Under the pieces are notes generated by a model, which saw nothing but the letters and a program-made list of their open reading frames with translations, made no database searches and was not told the DNA's origin. Shown in pieces: positions 1 through 9,770 of a stretch of 26,611 nt of DNA; the first letter of the stretch is position 1, and the number at the start of each line of letters is the position of its first letter. Made by a program: the position numbers and the translations under genes. Source of the DNA: Chromera velia (lineage: Eukaryota > Sar > Chromeraceae); assembly GCA_018398765.1 (NCBI GenBank), contig JAHBMJ010001750.1, forward strand, positions 1 through 26,611. Reading direction: 5' to 3'.

Positions 1-27
1 TATATATATATATATATATATATATAT
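1..27. repeat. (TA)n microsatellite at window edge
   Basis: Pure alternating TA from the first base. It opens an AT-rich stretch and probably continues outside the window. Confidence 0.95.
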
Positions 28-2177
28 CAACATATTAATAACATCAATTGTGATACTTGTAAAAGCTCTACACTATGTTTTATATGTTTTCAATCTTTCT
101 GTTAAAACCTTAAGATTCATTGTAAAGAAAATATTTTAAAGAGTTAAAAACTTAAAATCATACATTCAAATTTAAATATATATATAGTTATCATAAATCA
201 AATTTTTATATAATTCTCTTACTAACTAGGATTTATAAAACACTTAATTGCACTCTCAAACCGTTCAAAACTCTTTGTTTTAAGTTTTTAATCATTGTTT
301 AGTACCTAGAAATGTTTGATAGATATGGTAATTTTGGAGACCGTTTTGATGTTGGAGACCGTTTGGGATAGATTTGTCTTCTTAGTCCACCCAAGAGCCC
401 TACCTCAAAATTCTTATGCAAACAAGAGCTGTGCCTCACTCCCACAACTTCAGATCACCCGAGATTACCAGCCGTAATGCTTCCTCACGAAACCCAAGCA
501 CTGACAAACGGTCCTCCGAGAAAAGCTCAGTCTGACCTGCAGTACAGATATGCAAAAATTCATAAAGTAGCTCATCTTCTGGCTACCCAGAGCTGGCCCT
601 TTCATCCAGAAAGCCTTTCCAGCTCCTCATTTAGAGCTTGTTAGAGCGTACGTACGGAAAAGATTCAATAGAAACTTTACTGGGGCAACTTCATTGGCTC
701 TTTTGCGTAGAGACGGGCCGTGCCCTTCGTGATGGAAGATCGAAATTGCCCTCTCAGGGCAACCAGTAGAGTGAATCATGTCATAAACCTAAGAAAAAAT
801 AAAGAAGCCAATCCAACAGAGTGGACTCCAAAGTAGGACTTAGTGGAATTCAAAGTGACTTTTAAATTTACTATATTCTAACTTCATTATAAAGTAAAAC
901 TAGGTTACTTAAAGTAATTTAAAGTTTTTTAGAGCATTTAAAATCGTTACTTCTGTACAAATCTGCTCAAATGTGCTCAAAAGACTGGTTGATTAGCTAG
1001 AGAAAAAATACGATCACCGCGGCACGTAGAAGTTAGTGAATGTTACCTGCAAAGAAATACACAAGCACAACACTAATGGATACGTTCAACAGCAACGTTT
1101 AGCGCCGCCAATCAAGTATAAAGAATTGCTTCTTCTACAAGGGAAACAGTGCAGGAAGGAGGGCTTCATAGCTAGGCTGGTCAGACCGGACAGGAGACGG
1201 TCAGCAGGGGTCGGAGAGGATTCCAAAGAACAGAGCACAGAGACAATATAATTCTATTCACAAAGAACTCACACTACACGGCATAAAAGCTTGCAAATCG
1301 TTCTGCATATGTCAATGAGAAACTGTGAAAAAGAAGGACAGGTTTGTAGGTAGGTCCAGATGTTCAGAGGGAGACCAGTACGGAGTGCCACAAATGAGAA
1401 AGGATAAGCGAGTAAGGAGCACTTGCATCGGGATAGTATGGACCGCTTTGAAAGACTGACACACACGGAGCAAGTGGAAGACATTCAAATGCATGAAAGC
1501 TGAGCGATTGGTCTGGGTGGAAAAATGTCTGGCACGACTGAGAGCTCTGCAAAGCTTCAGAAGAGGCAGTCAAAAAATGGAGGCTCCAGCAGACTCTCCA
1601 TCAACCCTCTCTGAGTGACCTCCCTTGTACGTTTCTGTCAAGCTCTTAGCAGAACAAAGAAGCTGGATGCTAAGCAAATCATCATACAAAGCGAGAGAGC
1701 AAGCCGCGCTTCCTTAACTGACCTGCAGGTATTCCCAAGTCTCCGTCCACCAATACCTGCAAACACGGAGGGACAGGCGTTCACGCTTTGTGCAGTCAAG
1801 GAAGCACTTCTGTCCAGCTTATTCTGCACGTACAAGGTCCCAAAGAAAAACCCAAGAGCCTAAGAAGCAGCGGGTCTGGACAGGCTGACCTGGGGGTTGA
1901 CCTCGGGGTTCCAAGACTGTGACCTGCAAGGAAAGAGTAAGGAGAGCGATGAGGGCAACAGTACTTTAATACCTAGATAAGGCTGGCAGCCCTTCCCCGC
2001 TTGAACAGAAAGAGAAGCAGCAAGCAGGAAGACGTTGGAAATAAGACTAAGACGGCTGGTGTCCACTGGACCCACCTCTAAGCTCCACTTCGTGCCGACC
2101 CGAGGGGACCCAGCAACACCCGTCTCCTCCAGAGCCCCGAAAGTGCACTCCCGGAAAAAGAGTCAAAACCGAGAAAA
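28..2177. other. No gene recognised; AT-rich then mixed sequence
   Basis: The first ~950 bases are strongly AT-rich with no coding look. From ~960 to 2177 composition is balanced, but open frames are short (under ~85 codons) and match no family I know. The only small structure is a 13-base direct repeat TTGGAGACCGTTT at 334-346 and 352-364. Small exons of a split gene cannot be excluded. Confidence 0.6.
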
Positions 2178-2508
2178 CGCTCTGTCAGACATCTTCTAAA
2201 ACCGTCAGAAGACATCTGACAGAGCGCTTTTTGTGGCAACATTTATGTGAGAAAAGTCCGTTTGCCCAGAGGTTCAAAACTCCACAGTTTTGAACCTGTG
2301 GACCTTCAAGATGGACAAGAGACTTCAGACTTGATTATTGGCCGACAGAAGCAAAGTCGGCTGCATGCGTCGAAGGGACAGGGTGCCGCCACCCCCTCTG
2401 GCCCCGTGGCGGCGCCTCCTGGACCCACGATGAGCCCATGTTTGGACCTGGCGGCGGGGGTGTTTGACCCCCCTTGCCTAAGGTTCAGAAGTGCGGACTT
2501 CTGAACCT
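2178..2508. repeat. Array of consecutive hairpins, including two covarying AGGTTCA hairpins
   Basis: At least six inverted repeats follow one another. (1) 2178-2197/2207-2226: 20-base arms with one 2-base mismatch, 9-base loop. (2) 2270-2281/2286-2297: AGGTTCAAAACT, loop CCAC, perfect 12-bp stem. (3) 2341-2346/2356-2361: GCCGAC/GTCGGC. (4) 2382-2392/2406-2416: 11 bp with one T-G wobble. (5) 2456-2461/2467-2472: GGGGGT/ACCCCC. (6) 2481-2492/2497-2508: AGGTTCAGAAGT, loop GCGG, perfect 12-bp stem. Hairpins 2 and 6 share architecture and differ at two stem positions, both compensated on the other arm. A 12-base G run (2510-2521) follows, and the copia-like coding sequence starts right after it. 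Whether this is a foldback element, an element's untranslated region or a structured RNA is unknown. Confidence 0.75.
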
Positions 2509-3172
2509 CGGGGGGGGGGGGCACTCGACTGGCACTCGTCTGTATGCGACTTTGAAGGAAAAAGGTCTGGCTTCTCGTGTAAGTATGAAAGCGTGTGATA
2601 AGATTAGACATGTGTGCCGTCAATGCAGAGAGGTGAATGCACTCATGAAGAGAATCCCTCAGAAGAGCAAGGAAGGCATGGCAAAGGAAAAATTTAATGA
2701 TCGCATCATTCATGATGTGCTTTTCTTGCCTGGTGATAAGCCTGCCTCTGTGATTGTCGATTCTGCGTCTGGCCGTGTGTCTGGAATGATTCTTCCCTCG
2801 AAAGGAAAAGCTGCCCATCATCTGACTGGTTGGTATTGGAAGTGGGAGAGACTGGCTGAGAAATTGAAAATAAAAGCAAAGCCCCAGATTGTCTGCACAG
2901 ACAACGAAAAAGAATTCATTGGGGAAAAGAAAGGCCAGTATGAATATGTATGTGACCAGGAGACCATCGTTCATCAGAGAGGCCCTAGGAGAGGCCCTGT
3001 GTATACACTGCAGCCGCGAGGGAAGGCAGAGAGAATGAATCGCACGATCAAGCGTCTCCTCTGGAAGTTGCTCTCTGACTTGGATCTGCCTCGTTACTGT
3101 GGCAAATGGCTCTTCAATGGTGTGATCGATGCATTGAATGAGTATGTGTGCAGTGCGACTGGTATGTCACCT

Positions 3173-3200
3173 GACTCTTTTATATTGACTCTTTTATATT
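3173..3200 (+). repeat. Perfect 14-bp tandem duplication breaking the integrase frame
   Basis: GACTCTTTTATATT occurs at 3173-3186 and immediately again at 3187-3200. The first copy is read in frame 2, continuing the integrase, and the second in frame 1, continuing to the next Pol segment. The duplication length (14 = 12 + 2) therefore accounts exactly for the frame change. Confidence 0.95.
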
Positions 3201-4330
3201 TGGTTCTGAGGCTGCCCATTCCATTTCTCCAATCTCTGTTGGTGATCGTATTGTGGTGACTGACCCTCGCCCCCTCCCCTCGTCTGGCTTGCCTGTGCAT
3301 GGGAAGGAAGGAATTTTTTGTGGTGTCGAGAGTGAGTCTTGCGTGATGGTGATTGTGAAGACAGAGAATGGACGTGGGTGGAAGCCTTTGCGTGTGCATC
3401 TGAGTGGTGTTTCTTTGATTGAATGGTATGGGTTGAATGCTTCCCCTGACCTCGCAGAGTTCGGAGGTGCGGCAGCTGCACCTACCGATGATGTGGATCG
3501 TTTTTCTGACTTCTCTTTCGATGATGATGGAGAGGTTGATGCCAATGCGATGGGGGGTGCTGACCCTGTTGCTGTCCTCTCTTCTTCTCGTGCGCAGGCA
3601 ACTTTCTTCGATGGTGTTTCCGCTGCGGCTGTCCGTCAGTTAGAGCACGTCATGGGGAGTCAGCCAACAAGTGTTTCTACACCGTTTTCTCTTCCTTTTT
3701 AGGGTGCTGCAGGTTTGCGTCTTCCAGCCGGCCAACTGGAAGCACGAGCCCAGCAGCAGGGGGTGGAGAGCGAGCAGGAAGAGGCAAAGCAGTCGGGACG
3801 GGACGCTGCACCAGCTGCTGAGTCTGAAGAGACAGAGAGGGAGGAAGAGATTGTTCTGCCAGACATCCCTGATGATGATTCTCTCTTTGGGGCGAATCTT
3901 CTGAAGTCTGATAGCGAAACCGCTGCAGCCAGCTTGCTTGCTCGCGAGAGTGGGCCAACCAGCAGCAGAGAAGAGAAGGGAGTGCAGGTAGCACAGGAAG
4001 ATGAGGGAGTGCAAGAGGCATGCCATTGGAACGATGGGAGGAAGAGGAAGAAAGAAAAGAAGGAAAAGGAAAAGAGAGTCACGCGTCTGTCGGTTGATAA
4101 GAAAGTTATTGACGTCATGATGGTATATGTGAATCCCCGAAAAGGACATGTCATGGCAACGGAAGAAGAAGTAAGAAATGGAAGTCATGATGGAGCCATG
4201 AGAGAGGAACTGAAGAGTTTTCAGAGAAATGAGGTCTTCAAGGTGGGGGGTATGCGAGTACCCGCAAGGAGACGGGTGATAAAGATGCGGTGGGTTTTAA
4301 CCTGGAAGATGAAAAGTGGAGAGAGAGCCC

Positions 4331-4353
4331 CCAAGGCTAGTCCCAAAGGCTAG
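4331..4353 (+). repeat. Imperfect 13-bp tandem duplication breaking the RT frame
   Basis: CCAAGGCTAG (4331-4340) is followed by TCCCAAAGGCTAG (4341-4353). The second copy moves the reading from frame 1 to frame 2, where the conserved KARLVCKGF block of reverse transcriptase resumes. Confidence 0.85.
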
Positions 4354-5784
4354 ATTGGTGTGTAAGGGCTTCTAGGATGACAGAAAGAACGTTGAAACCT
4401 ACAGTGGGACGGCAGCTTGGTGGGCGTTGCTTGTCTGTTTTGTGTTTGCTTCGAGTAAAGGATGAAAGGTAGGAAAGTCGGACGTTCGCACAGCATTTTT
4501 GACTGCACCGATTTCCGATGATGTGTTTGTGCAGCTGCCAGGCCGGGTTCCTGAGGGGTCACCCAAAGGGTTCACGTCTAGTGAGGTAAGTCAATTGCTG
4601 CGTACGATGTACGGTCTGAAAGATGCGCCTTGCCTCTATGGTCAGCACTTCAAACGGATTGCTGGAGAGTGTGGATGGGAAGAAGTGACTGAAAGCGTGT
4701 TTGTGAAGAAGGAGGCAGGAAGCGTGAAGGCTGTGATAGCTGTTCATGTCGATGATTTGTTTATGTTCTCTAATGATCCCGTGCATAATCTCGAGCCTCT
4801 GCGCAAGCGTCTTAAAATGGATGAGCCTGAGATTCTTGAGTGTGGGGGTGAGATGCATTAGGTTACACAGGGATGGAGGTGAAGAGAACAGAGGAAGGCT
4901 TTGCTCTCTCGCAGAAAGCTTACCTCGAATCAATCCCTGTGTAAAAGGAAGACCTTCCCCGCAAGTCTTTGTCTCCTGAACTCATTGAATCATCAGTAGA
5001 AGAGGAGACAGACGAATCTTTTGTCAGTGTCATACAGAAAGTGATGGGTGTGCTTGGTTAGGTTTGTCGCACGACTGCCGATCTTGCATATCTGTTCAGC
5101 GAGCTCTCTCATTATAATTCTCGCCCTTCTGGTTCAAAGCTTGTGGCTGCTTTACTTGCATTGATTCGCGCGCGTGAGAAGGGTGACTGCCTGCAGTTCA
5201 GCGGAGTGGATGATCCGAAGCTTGCTCTCTTTGTTGATACTGCGTATTCTCTTTCTCGCTGTGAAGGGAGAGGGGGGTTTGAAGCGTATCTGGTTGACAA
5301 GAAGGAAAGCATCGCGAACATGAGGTTCTCGAATCTTGTGGCATAGAAGAGTAAGAGAATCAAAAGAAAACTGATTTCTTCCACCTCTGCAGAGTTGTAT
5401 GCGCTTGTAGATGACGTGAAGCAGTCGTTCTAATGGAAGCGACTTGCTGAGGCCCTCTGGATGAAGCCTCTGGAGGTTGAGGTTTACACTGACAGCGCTC
5501 CTCTGATGAAGCAGTTGGAAAGTGGACAGTCCAGATGGGAGCCTCGCATGGATGGTCTGTTGGCGTATGTGCGTCAAGAGCTGAGAGCCTTGAAGGCAAA
5601 GGTACTGTGGGTACAGATAGACAGACAGAGAGCGGACAGACACATGAAGTATAAGATGGAGAGGGACAGAGGAAGTCAAGCTCCCAAGTTTGTGCAGAAG
5701 CAGATAAAAGGAGATAGAAAGGTTCTGGATTTTGCGAAGGCGTGCAGAGGAAAGCGAAAGAGTGACTCTCGTGGTAGCTCTCGA

Positions 5785-5804
5785 GTCAGGGGGTGATTGT
5801 TGGG
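5785..5804 (+). other. Putative polypurine tract and start of copia 3' LTR
   Basis: Directly at the end of the RNase H frame (TGA 5794-5796) lies a purine-rich CAGGGGGTGA, followed by TGTTGGGA from 5798. A TGTTGG start is common for copia LTRs. No second LTR copy is found upstream, so the LTR end and the call itself are inference. Confidence 0.35.
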
Positions 5805-7017
5805 ATTTCTCCCTGGGCCGCTTTCCGGGGCCGTTGGCAGTAGGCCGCGCGCGCATAGAGAGGCGTGATGCACAGAGATGCAGTGTTGCAATGTAGCAAT
5901 GCATAGCAATGCATGCAGAAACTGATCGATCCATCGTAGCGTATATCTCTGGCTAAAGCCAAGATAGACGGCCTCTCCTATGAACCTGAAAGTATGAAGG
6001 AATCTTTATCACCTATAATAATTTTTATTAGTACAATTTCTATGTTAACCCAGATGTCAGCTTGTATGTTTTTGTTCAATGTTCACACAACCTTGTGACA
6101 CAATCTAGGACACAATCACATAGAGGGCGAACTAGAAGGCGAACGAGCCTGGAAAGAAATTGGTTTTTTTCGACTTGAATTAGTGTGAATTCTATCAGTG
6201 CAAATTAGTGCAACCTCTCTTTCAGGTTTTGGCCAGAACAGGGATCGAGATGAAGGAATACCACCGCCATGCCCTCTATACCCTTCTTATGTGACCCGGT
6301 CGATCGATCTTCCGTTCTGTGCATGCCCCCTTCATTCTTCTTTCTCTACCCTTTTTCTTTGACCGTCAATTCAAAAAGGCTCTATGAGAAGAGGCAATGA
6401 TAAGAAACAATACGGCATGCATGTCTCCGAGGCTGCCTGTATAGAGAGAGGACAAAGGGGCTCTCCAACTACTTGCCTCTCCTTACACCTCATCTCTGCG
6501 TGAACGGCCCTGCAGAAACAGGGATCCATGCGGCCCTCCCTCTTCCGTGGAATACCTGCACCCACGGCGAAGAGAAGAAAACGCAGGCAGAACGCAAAGG
6601 AAAGAAGTTGGGGAAAGTGAGGCAGTAGAGAGACGACTGAGTAAGGAAGGGAACTACGACGCTCATGAAAAGCAAACAAGTCGCAGAGCAAGGCCTCCGA
6701 TCTTCCCATCCGTGCCCTCTCTCCCTTCCTTCGTCAAACTCCTCTTCTTGCCAGTCCTTTCCGAAACCGAACGAGGCAAATCCTTCTGGCACTCGAGTCA
6801 ACTTCAGCCAAGAGAGTCTCAGGCAAGAACCCCACACCACTCCACTACAGTCCCTCTAGCTCTCCACCTCGCGTTCGACCCACCCACCCACCGACCTGTG
6901 AGACCTCCTCCAGCATCTGTCAAGGCAAACACACCTACTGTGCAAAGCAGTCCCCCCTCCTGGCACAGATTGCACTACTACTGCTTGCATGCATGTAACT
7001 GCACCCTTTCCTTCGCA
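5798..7017. other. Putative LTR/3' flank of the copia remnant, then no gene recognised
   Basis: If 5798 is an LTR start, its end is not defined without a partner copy. The part at 5990-6240 is AT-rich. At 5821 a CTTTCCGGGGCCGTT word is shared with the dispersed repeat at 18.5-23 kb, perhaps by chance. From 6300 to 7017 there are pyrimidine-rich stretches and short unassigned frames. It could include 3' untranslated sequence of the minus-strand repeat gene that ends at 7018. Confidence 0.45.
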
Positions 7018-7938
7018 TCACAAAGAGAGTGCTCTCTTCTGTCTGGCGATACCACCTGCAGTTGAAGCCTTTCGCAGTCTGCACTCCTTGCACCGAGAGC
7101 GTATTCTCCCATGCTCACAAATGGAGCCGCCCCCACACTCCTTGCACGTCGAGCGTATTCTCTCATGCTCACAAATGGAGCTGCCCCCACACTCTTTGCA
7201 CGTCGAGCGTATTCTCCCATGCTCACAAATGGAGCTGCCCCCACACTCTTTGCACTTAGGGCGTTCTCTCCCATGCTCACAAATGGAGCGTCCCCCGCAG
7301 TCTTTGCACTTAGAGCGTCGTCTCCCATGCTCACAAATGGAGCTGCCCCCACACTCCTTGCACTGAGAGCGCATTCTCCCATGCTCACAAATGGAGCTGC
7401 CCCCACACTCCTTGCACTGAGAGCGTCTTCTCCCATGCTCACAAATGGAGCCGCCACCACACTCTTTGCAGTAATAGCGTTCTCTCCCATGCTCACAAAT
7501 GGAGCCGCCACCACACTCTTTGCACGTCGAGCGTATTCTCCCATGCTCACAAATGGAGCGTCCCCCGCAGTCTTTGCACTTAGAGCGTCGTCTCCCATGC
7601 TCACAAATGGAGCCGCCACCACACTCTTTGCAGTGATAGCGTTCTCTCCCATGCTCACAAATGGAGCCGCCACCACACTCCTTGCACTGAGAGCGTCTTC
7701 TCCCATGCTCACAAATGGAGCCGCCCTTACACTCTTTGCACTTAGAGCGGTCTCTCCCATGCTCGCAGTGGTACCGAGTTCGCATCGAAGGGCGGCACAG
7801 TGGGCACTTAGAAACCGATCGTAAGTGAATGCAAAGGCCAACCACCCTCTCCAACGCCTTTTGACGCTTCGATGTCGCTTTAGTGTCATTGCCTTTGTGC
7901 CCGTCCCTGCAGAGTCTTTCGGGAGACGCGTGTCCCAT
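7018..7938 (-). CDS. Protein of 13 tandem 18-residue CxHx6CxxC zinc-binding-type repeats
   Basis: A 306-residue frame. Residues 1-56 are basic and include KCPLC (45-48). Residues 57-290 are 13 uninterrupted copies of an 18-residue unit, typical form ICEHGRRRSQCKECGGGS. Cys, His, Cys, Cys are kept in all 13, and only the residues around x6 and the GG linker vary. Spacing is C-x-H-x6-C-x2-C, consistent with one zinc per unit, but binding and partners are unknown. Similar CEHGR/CKECGG proteins occur, as I recall, in algae, oomycetes and large algal viruses; no function is assigned here. At the DNA level the units are 54 bp and very alike (7069-7770), so copy number probably changes by slippage or unequal crossing-over. 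The ATG follows an in-frame TAG directly; an upstream exon is possible only by splicing inside the N-terminal part. A GT at the end of the repeats (CTGCAG/GTGGTA) could be a donor, so the last ~12 residues are uncertain. Confidence 0.72.
   Translation of the reverse strand: MGHASPERLCRDGHKGNDTKATSKRQKALERVVGLCIHLRSVSKCPLCRPSMRTRYHCEHGRDRSKCKECKGGSICEHGRRRSQCKECGGGSICEHGRERYHCKECGGGSICEHGRRRSKCKDCGGRSICEHGRIRSTCKECGGGSICEHGRERYYCKECGGGSICEHGRRRSQCKECGGSSICEHGRMRSQCKECGGSSICEHGRRRSKCKDCGGRSICEHGRERPKCKECGGSSICEHGRIRSTCKECGGSSICEHERIRSTCKECGGGSICEHGRIRSRCKECRLRKASTAGGIARQKRALSL
7069..7770 (-). repeat. 13 x 54-bp tandem coding repeat
   Basis: 702 bp is exactly 13 x 54. The plus strand shows the near-invariant core CCCATGCTCACAAATGGAGC in most units. 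Units 4 and 9 (SKCKDCGGR) match each other more closely than their neighbours, as do units 3 and 6 (GRERY) and 5, 11 and 12 (GRIRST). This suggests multi-unit duplications. Because the unit is a multiple of three and lacks stops, several other frames stay open across it. Confidence 0.97.
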
Positions 7939-7941
7939 CTA

Positions 7942-8526
7942 TCTTGTGACGTGCACACATGTACCACAAACCACGAATGAATATGCAGATGAAGCCGCTG
8001 AATTCTTATCGAGGACATTTGTCTTCGATCCTCAGAATGGCCTTTTGTGTCTGACTTCGACCGAAGCTCAGTGCCGCCCTTCCTCTCTCCATTCTTCGAG
8101 CTTTCCCTTGGGGAGAGCAACTCATGCAGTCATTCAAATGCGCTTATGTCCTGAGCCTGACTGCTGATTTCTTTCTCTCGGTCGGATTCGCAGACGCGAG
8201 CCAGGAGTTTCCTTCCTTGAACGCGCAAAGGAGAAGAGAAACAGGAATCGGAGCTGACTAGGATACCCAACTTAGCGTGAGGCATTCAGAAGAGACCAGC
8301 AGCAAAGCACATCCTATTTCTTCTTCTTGCCTTTTCCACAGTTCTGCTTTCTTCTTCACTCATCAACTGACGGGACCGACATGCTAAGTGAGCAGAGTGC
8401 AACAATATAGAAAGACGACACTGAGGAATAAATGTTCTTTACTTGGGGAACCATCTCTTCATTCTGTCATTTCGACCGGTGCTTTCACAGATAGACAGCC
8501 AGGGAAAACAGAGCGCGAAAGATCAC
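7942..8526. other. Intergenic or intronic sequence, no gene recognised
   Basis: Read on the minus strand, this lies between a splice-donor-like GTGAGT at 8530-8525 and the repeat ORF. It has pyrimidine-rich stretches ending in AG (for example near 8385 and 8225 on the minus strand) that could be acceptors, but none gives a convincing joined frame. Confidence 0.4.
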
Positions 8527-8530
8527 TCAC

Positions 8531-9417
8531 CGACGGTGCTTGAGCCCTACATGGATGTGGAGTCCCCTGCTGGTCTCGAAAAGCCCTCCACACTCATTGC
8601 ACTTCCACAACTTCGCAGTCTCTGTCTTTCCGTCCCCTTCACCCCCTCCTGAGAGACCCCCAATGACGGGCATCTCCACTAGCACTTCCTCGCCGTCTCC
8701 CCTCCAGGACGCCTTTAGCGGCTCTTCGTCTCGTCTCCCTTCTCTTTCTGCCTCAGGCCTCCCTGCCCCTCGCACCACTCTCCGTGTCAACTTCCGCCGC
8801 TTCTCGTTCGTCTTTCCGGCGGAGGAAAAGGAAAAGGAGGGATCAAGGGGGGGCTGCAGAGAGCTTGAGCGTGAAATAGTCTTCTTGTGCTGGTCTGACT
8901 CGGAGACAGAGGCAGCAAGCACAGAGCGGACACCAGGTGAAGCGGAGACGGAAGTCACAGCTGGTACAAACAAGAAAAGGAGACGCGGCATTTCCCTCCT
9001 GTGGCGACGGCCCCCGAATGAGCCGCTCTCCCCACACTGCAACCGCATCTTTGTGCTCCTCCTGCGCCAATCCCGAAGCAGCCGTCTCCGAAGTACGGAG
9101 GAGGAGACTTTCTTTGGCCTGTCGCGCAGGAAGACCCCGGTAACGACAACCAGCAGAAACGAAAACAGCATGAAAAAAAGCAGCGACATCAAGTGCAAGT
9201 CTCGATTTGTTGAAGGAGGAACTCTCGTTTGCTGTATGTTTGCAAAAAAGCGGCGCAGGAGACAGAATCTGCGCAAAATCAATGAAGCACAGCTGATCTC
9301 AGACTTTCGACGTCGATCACCAAAGAAGATGTGCAGCATCAGCGGCTCACTTTTGACTGGTTGGCCCTTCGCCCCCTCTTTGTCGGTTGCCTTGTCTGTC
9401 AGAGAACATGAGAACAT
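8531..9417 (-). CDS. Likely exon ending in a C2H2 zinc finger
   Basis: The open minus-strand frame ends with a good C2H2 finger, CNECGGLFETSRGLHIH then VGLKH (C-x2-C-x12-H-x4-H), encoded around 8535-8605. Immediately after, CACCGTCG/GTGAGT gives a strong donor, exon end 8531; the TGA that closes the frame lies inside that donor. A continuing exon downstream is likely but I cannot join it with confidence. The 5' limit is not known. Residues 77-97 look hydrophobic, but that part may not belong to the exon. Residues 200-270 are rich in Arg, Glu, Gly and Lys. A 298-codon frame on the opposite strand has no recognisable motif. A role in nucleic-acid binding is only a family expectation. Confidence 0.4.
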
Positions 9418-9558
9418 ATGGGATGAGGATGGATGATCGAGGCGCCTTTAATTTGCATATGCCTTTTGCTGAAGACACAGGTTGCAGGAGGCGCCCGCCG
9501 CGCGCGGTTGCCCCGGCACCCCCCCCGGCCCCCAAATCCGCCACACCCACAGACCCCT

Positions 9559-9765
9559 TCGCGTAGCTTCAGATTCAGAACAGATGGGACGAACCGGAAC
9601 CTTTTGACAGACTAGGCTAGATCCGCCCCTCATACACGGGGACGCGGCATGCATAACAAAAACCTCAATCACATCGCGTAGCTTCAGGAGAGAGAAATCA
9701 ACAAACTAGGTTAGATCCGCCTCTCATATATGGGGACGCGGCATGCATGAAAAAACCCTCAATCA
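9559..9765. repeat. Two direct copies of a ~90-113-bp repeat
   Basis: Copy one (9559-9671) and copy two (9674-9765) both start TCGCGTAGCTTCAG, contain ACTAGG(C/T)TAGATCCGCC and GGGGACGCGGCATGCAT, and end CCTCAATCA. Copy one carries about 20 extra bases near its start. Differences in the shared blocks are mainly transitions. Confidence 0.85.
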
Positions 9766-9770
9766 TCGTA

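Larger units (their letters stand above)
2522..5796 (+). pseudogene. Decayed Ty1/copia-type Pol (integrase, reverse transcriptase, RNase H)
   Basis: This is the remnant of a copia-type polyprotein, which copies retroelement RNA into DNA and inserts it. It begins near the integrase zinc-binding region (HSTG...HVCRQC). The integrase core shows Asp in VIVDSAS (2759), Asp in CTDNEK (2900) and Glu in KAERMN (3029). Reverse transcriptase runs from about 4130, with KMRWVLTWKMK, then KARLVCKGF, YGLKDAPCLYGQ and VHVDDL (Asp pair at 4751-4756). RNase H follows: LFVDTAY (Asp 5236), STSAELYAL (Glu 5392), VYTDSAP (Asp 5491). The frame runs 2, 1, 2, 1, with breaks at a 14-bp duplication (3173-3200), a 13-bp duplication (~4331-4353) and a small indel near 4851-4860. 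Internal stops are TAG 3700, TAG 4373, TGA 4463, TAA 4942, TAG 5059, TAG 5344 and TAA 5431; the natural end is TGA 5794. Gag, protease and the 5' LTR are not recognised. It cannot encode an active protein as read. Confidence 0.92.

Noticed and set aside
2306-2974. 222-codon minus-strand frame
   Set aside because: Antisense to the integrase with its catalytic residues; no motif of its own.
7069-7770. Possible CRISPR array because of regular 54-bp spacing
   Set aside because: There are no unique spacers; the whole unit repeats and encodes a coherent protein in a eukaryotic setting.
7111-7824. 237-codon plus-strand frame (MLTNGAA repeats)
   Set aside because: Antisense shadow of the same repeat array.
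6978-8120. 380-codon minus-strand frame (APFVSMGEDALSA repeats) over the 54-bp array
   Set aside because: Longer than the chosen frame, but it stays open only because the unit is 54 bp and lacks stops; it has no motif, whereas the other frame keeps Cys/His in all 13 units.
8540-9436. 298-codon plus-strand frame opposite the C2H2 exon
   Set aside because: No recognisable domain; the opposite strand has a correct C2H2 motif ending at a consensus splice donor.
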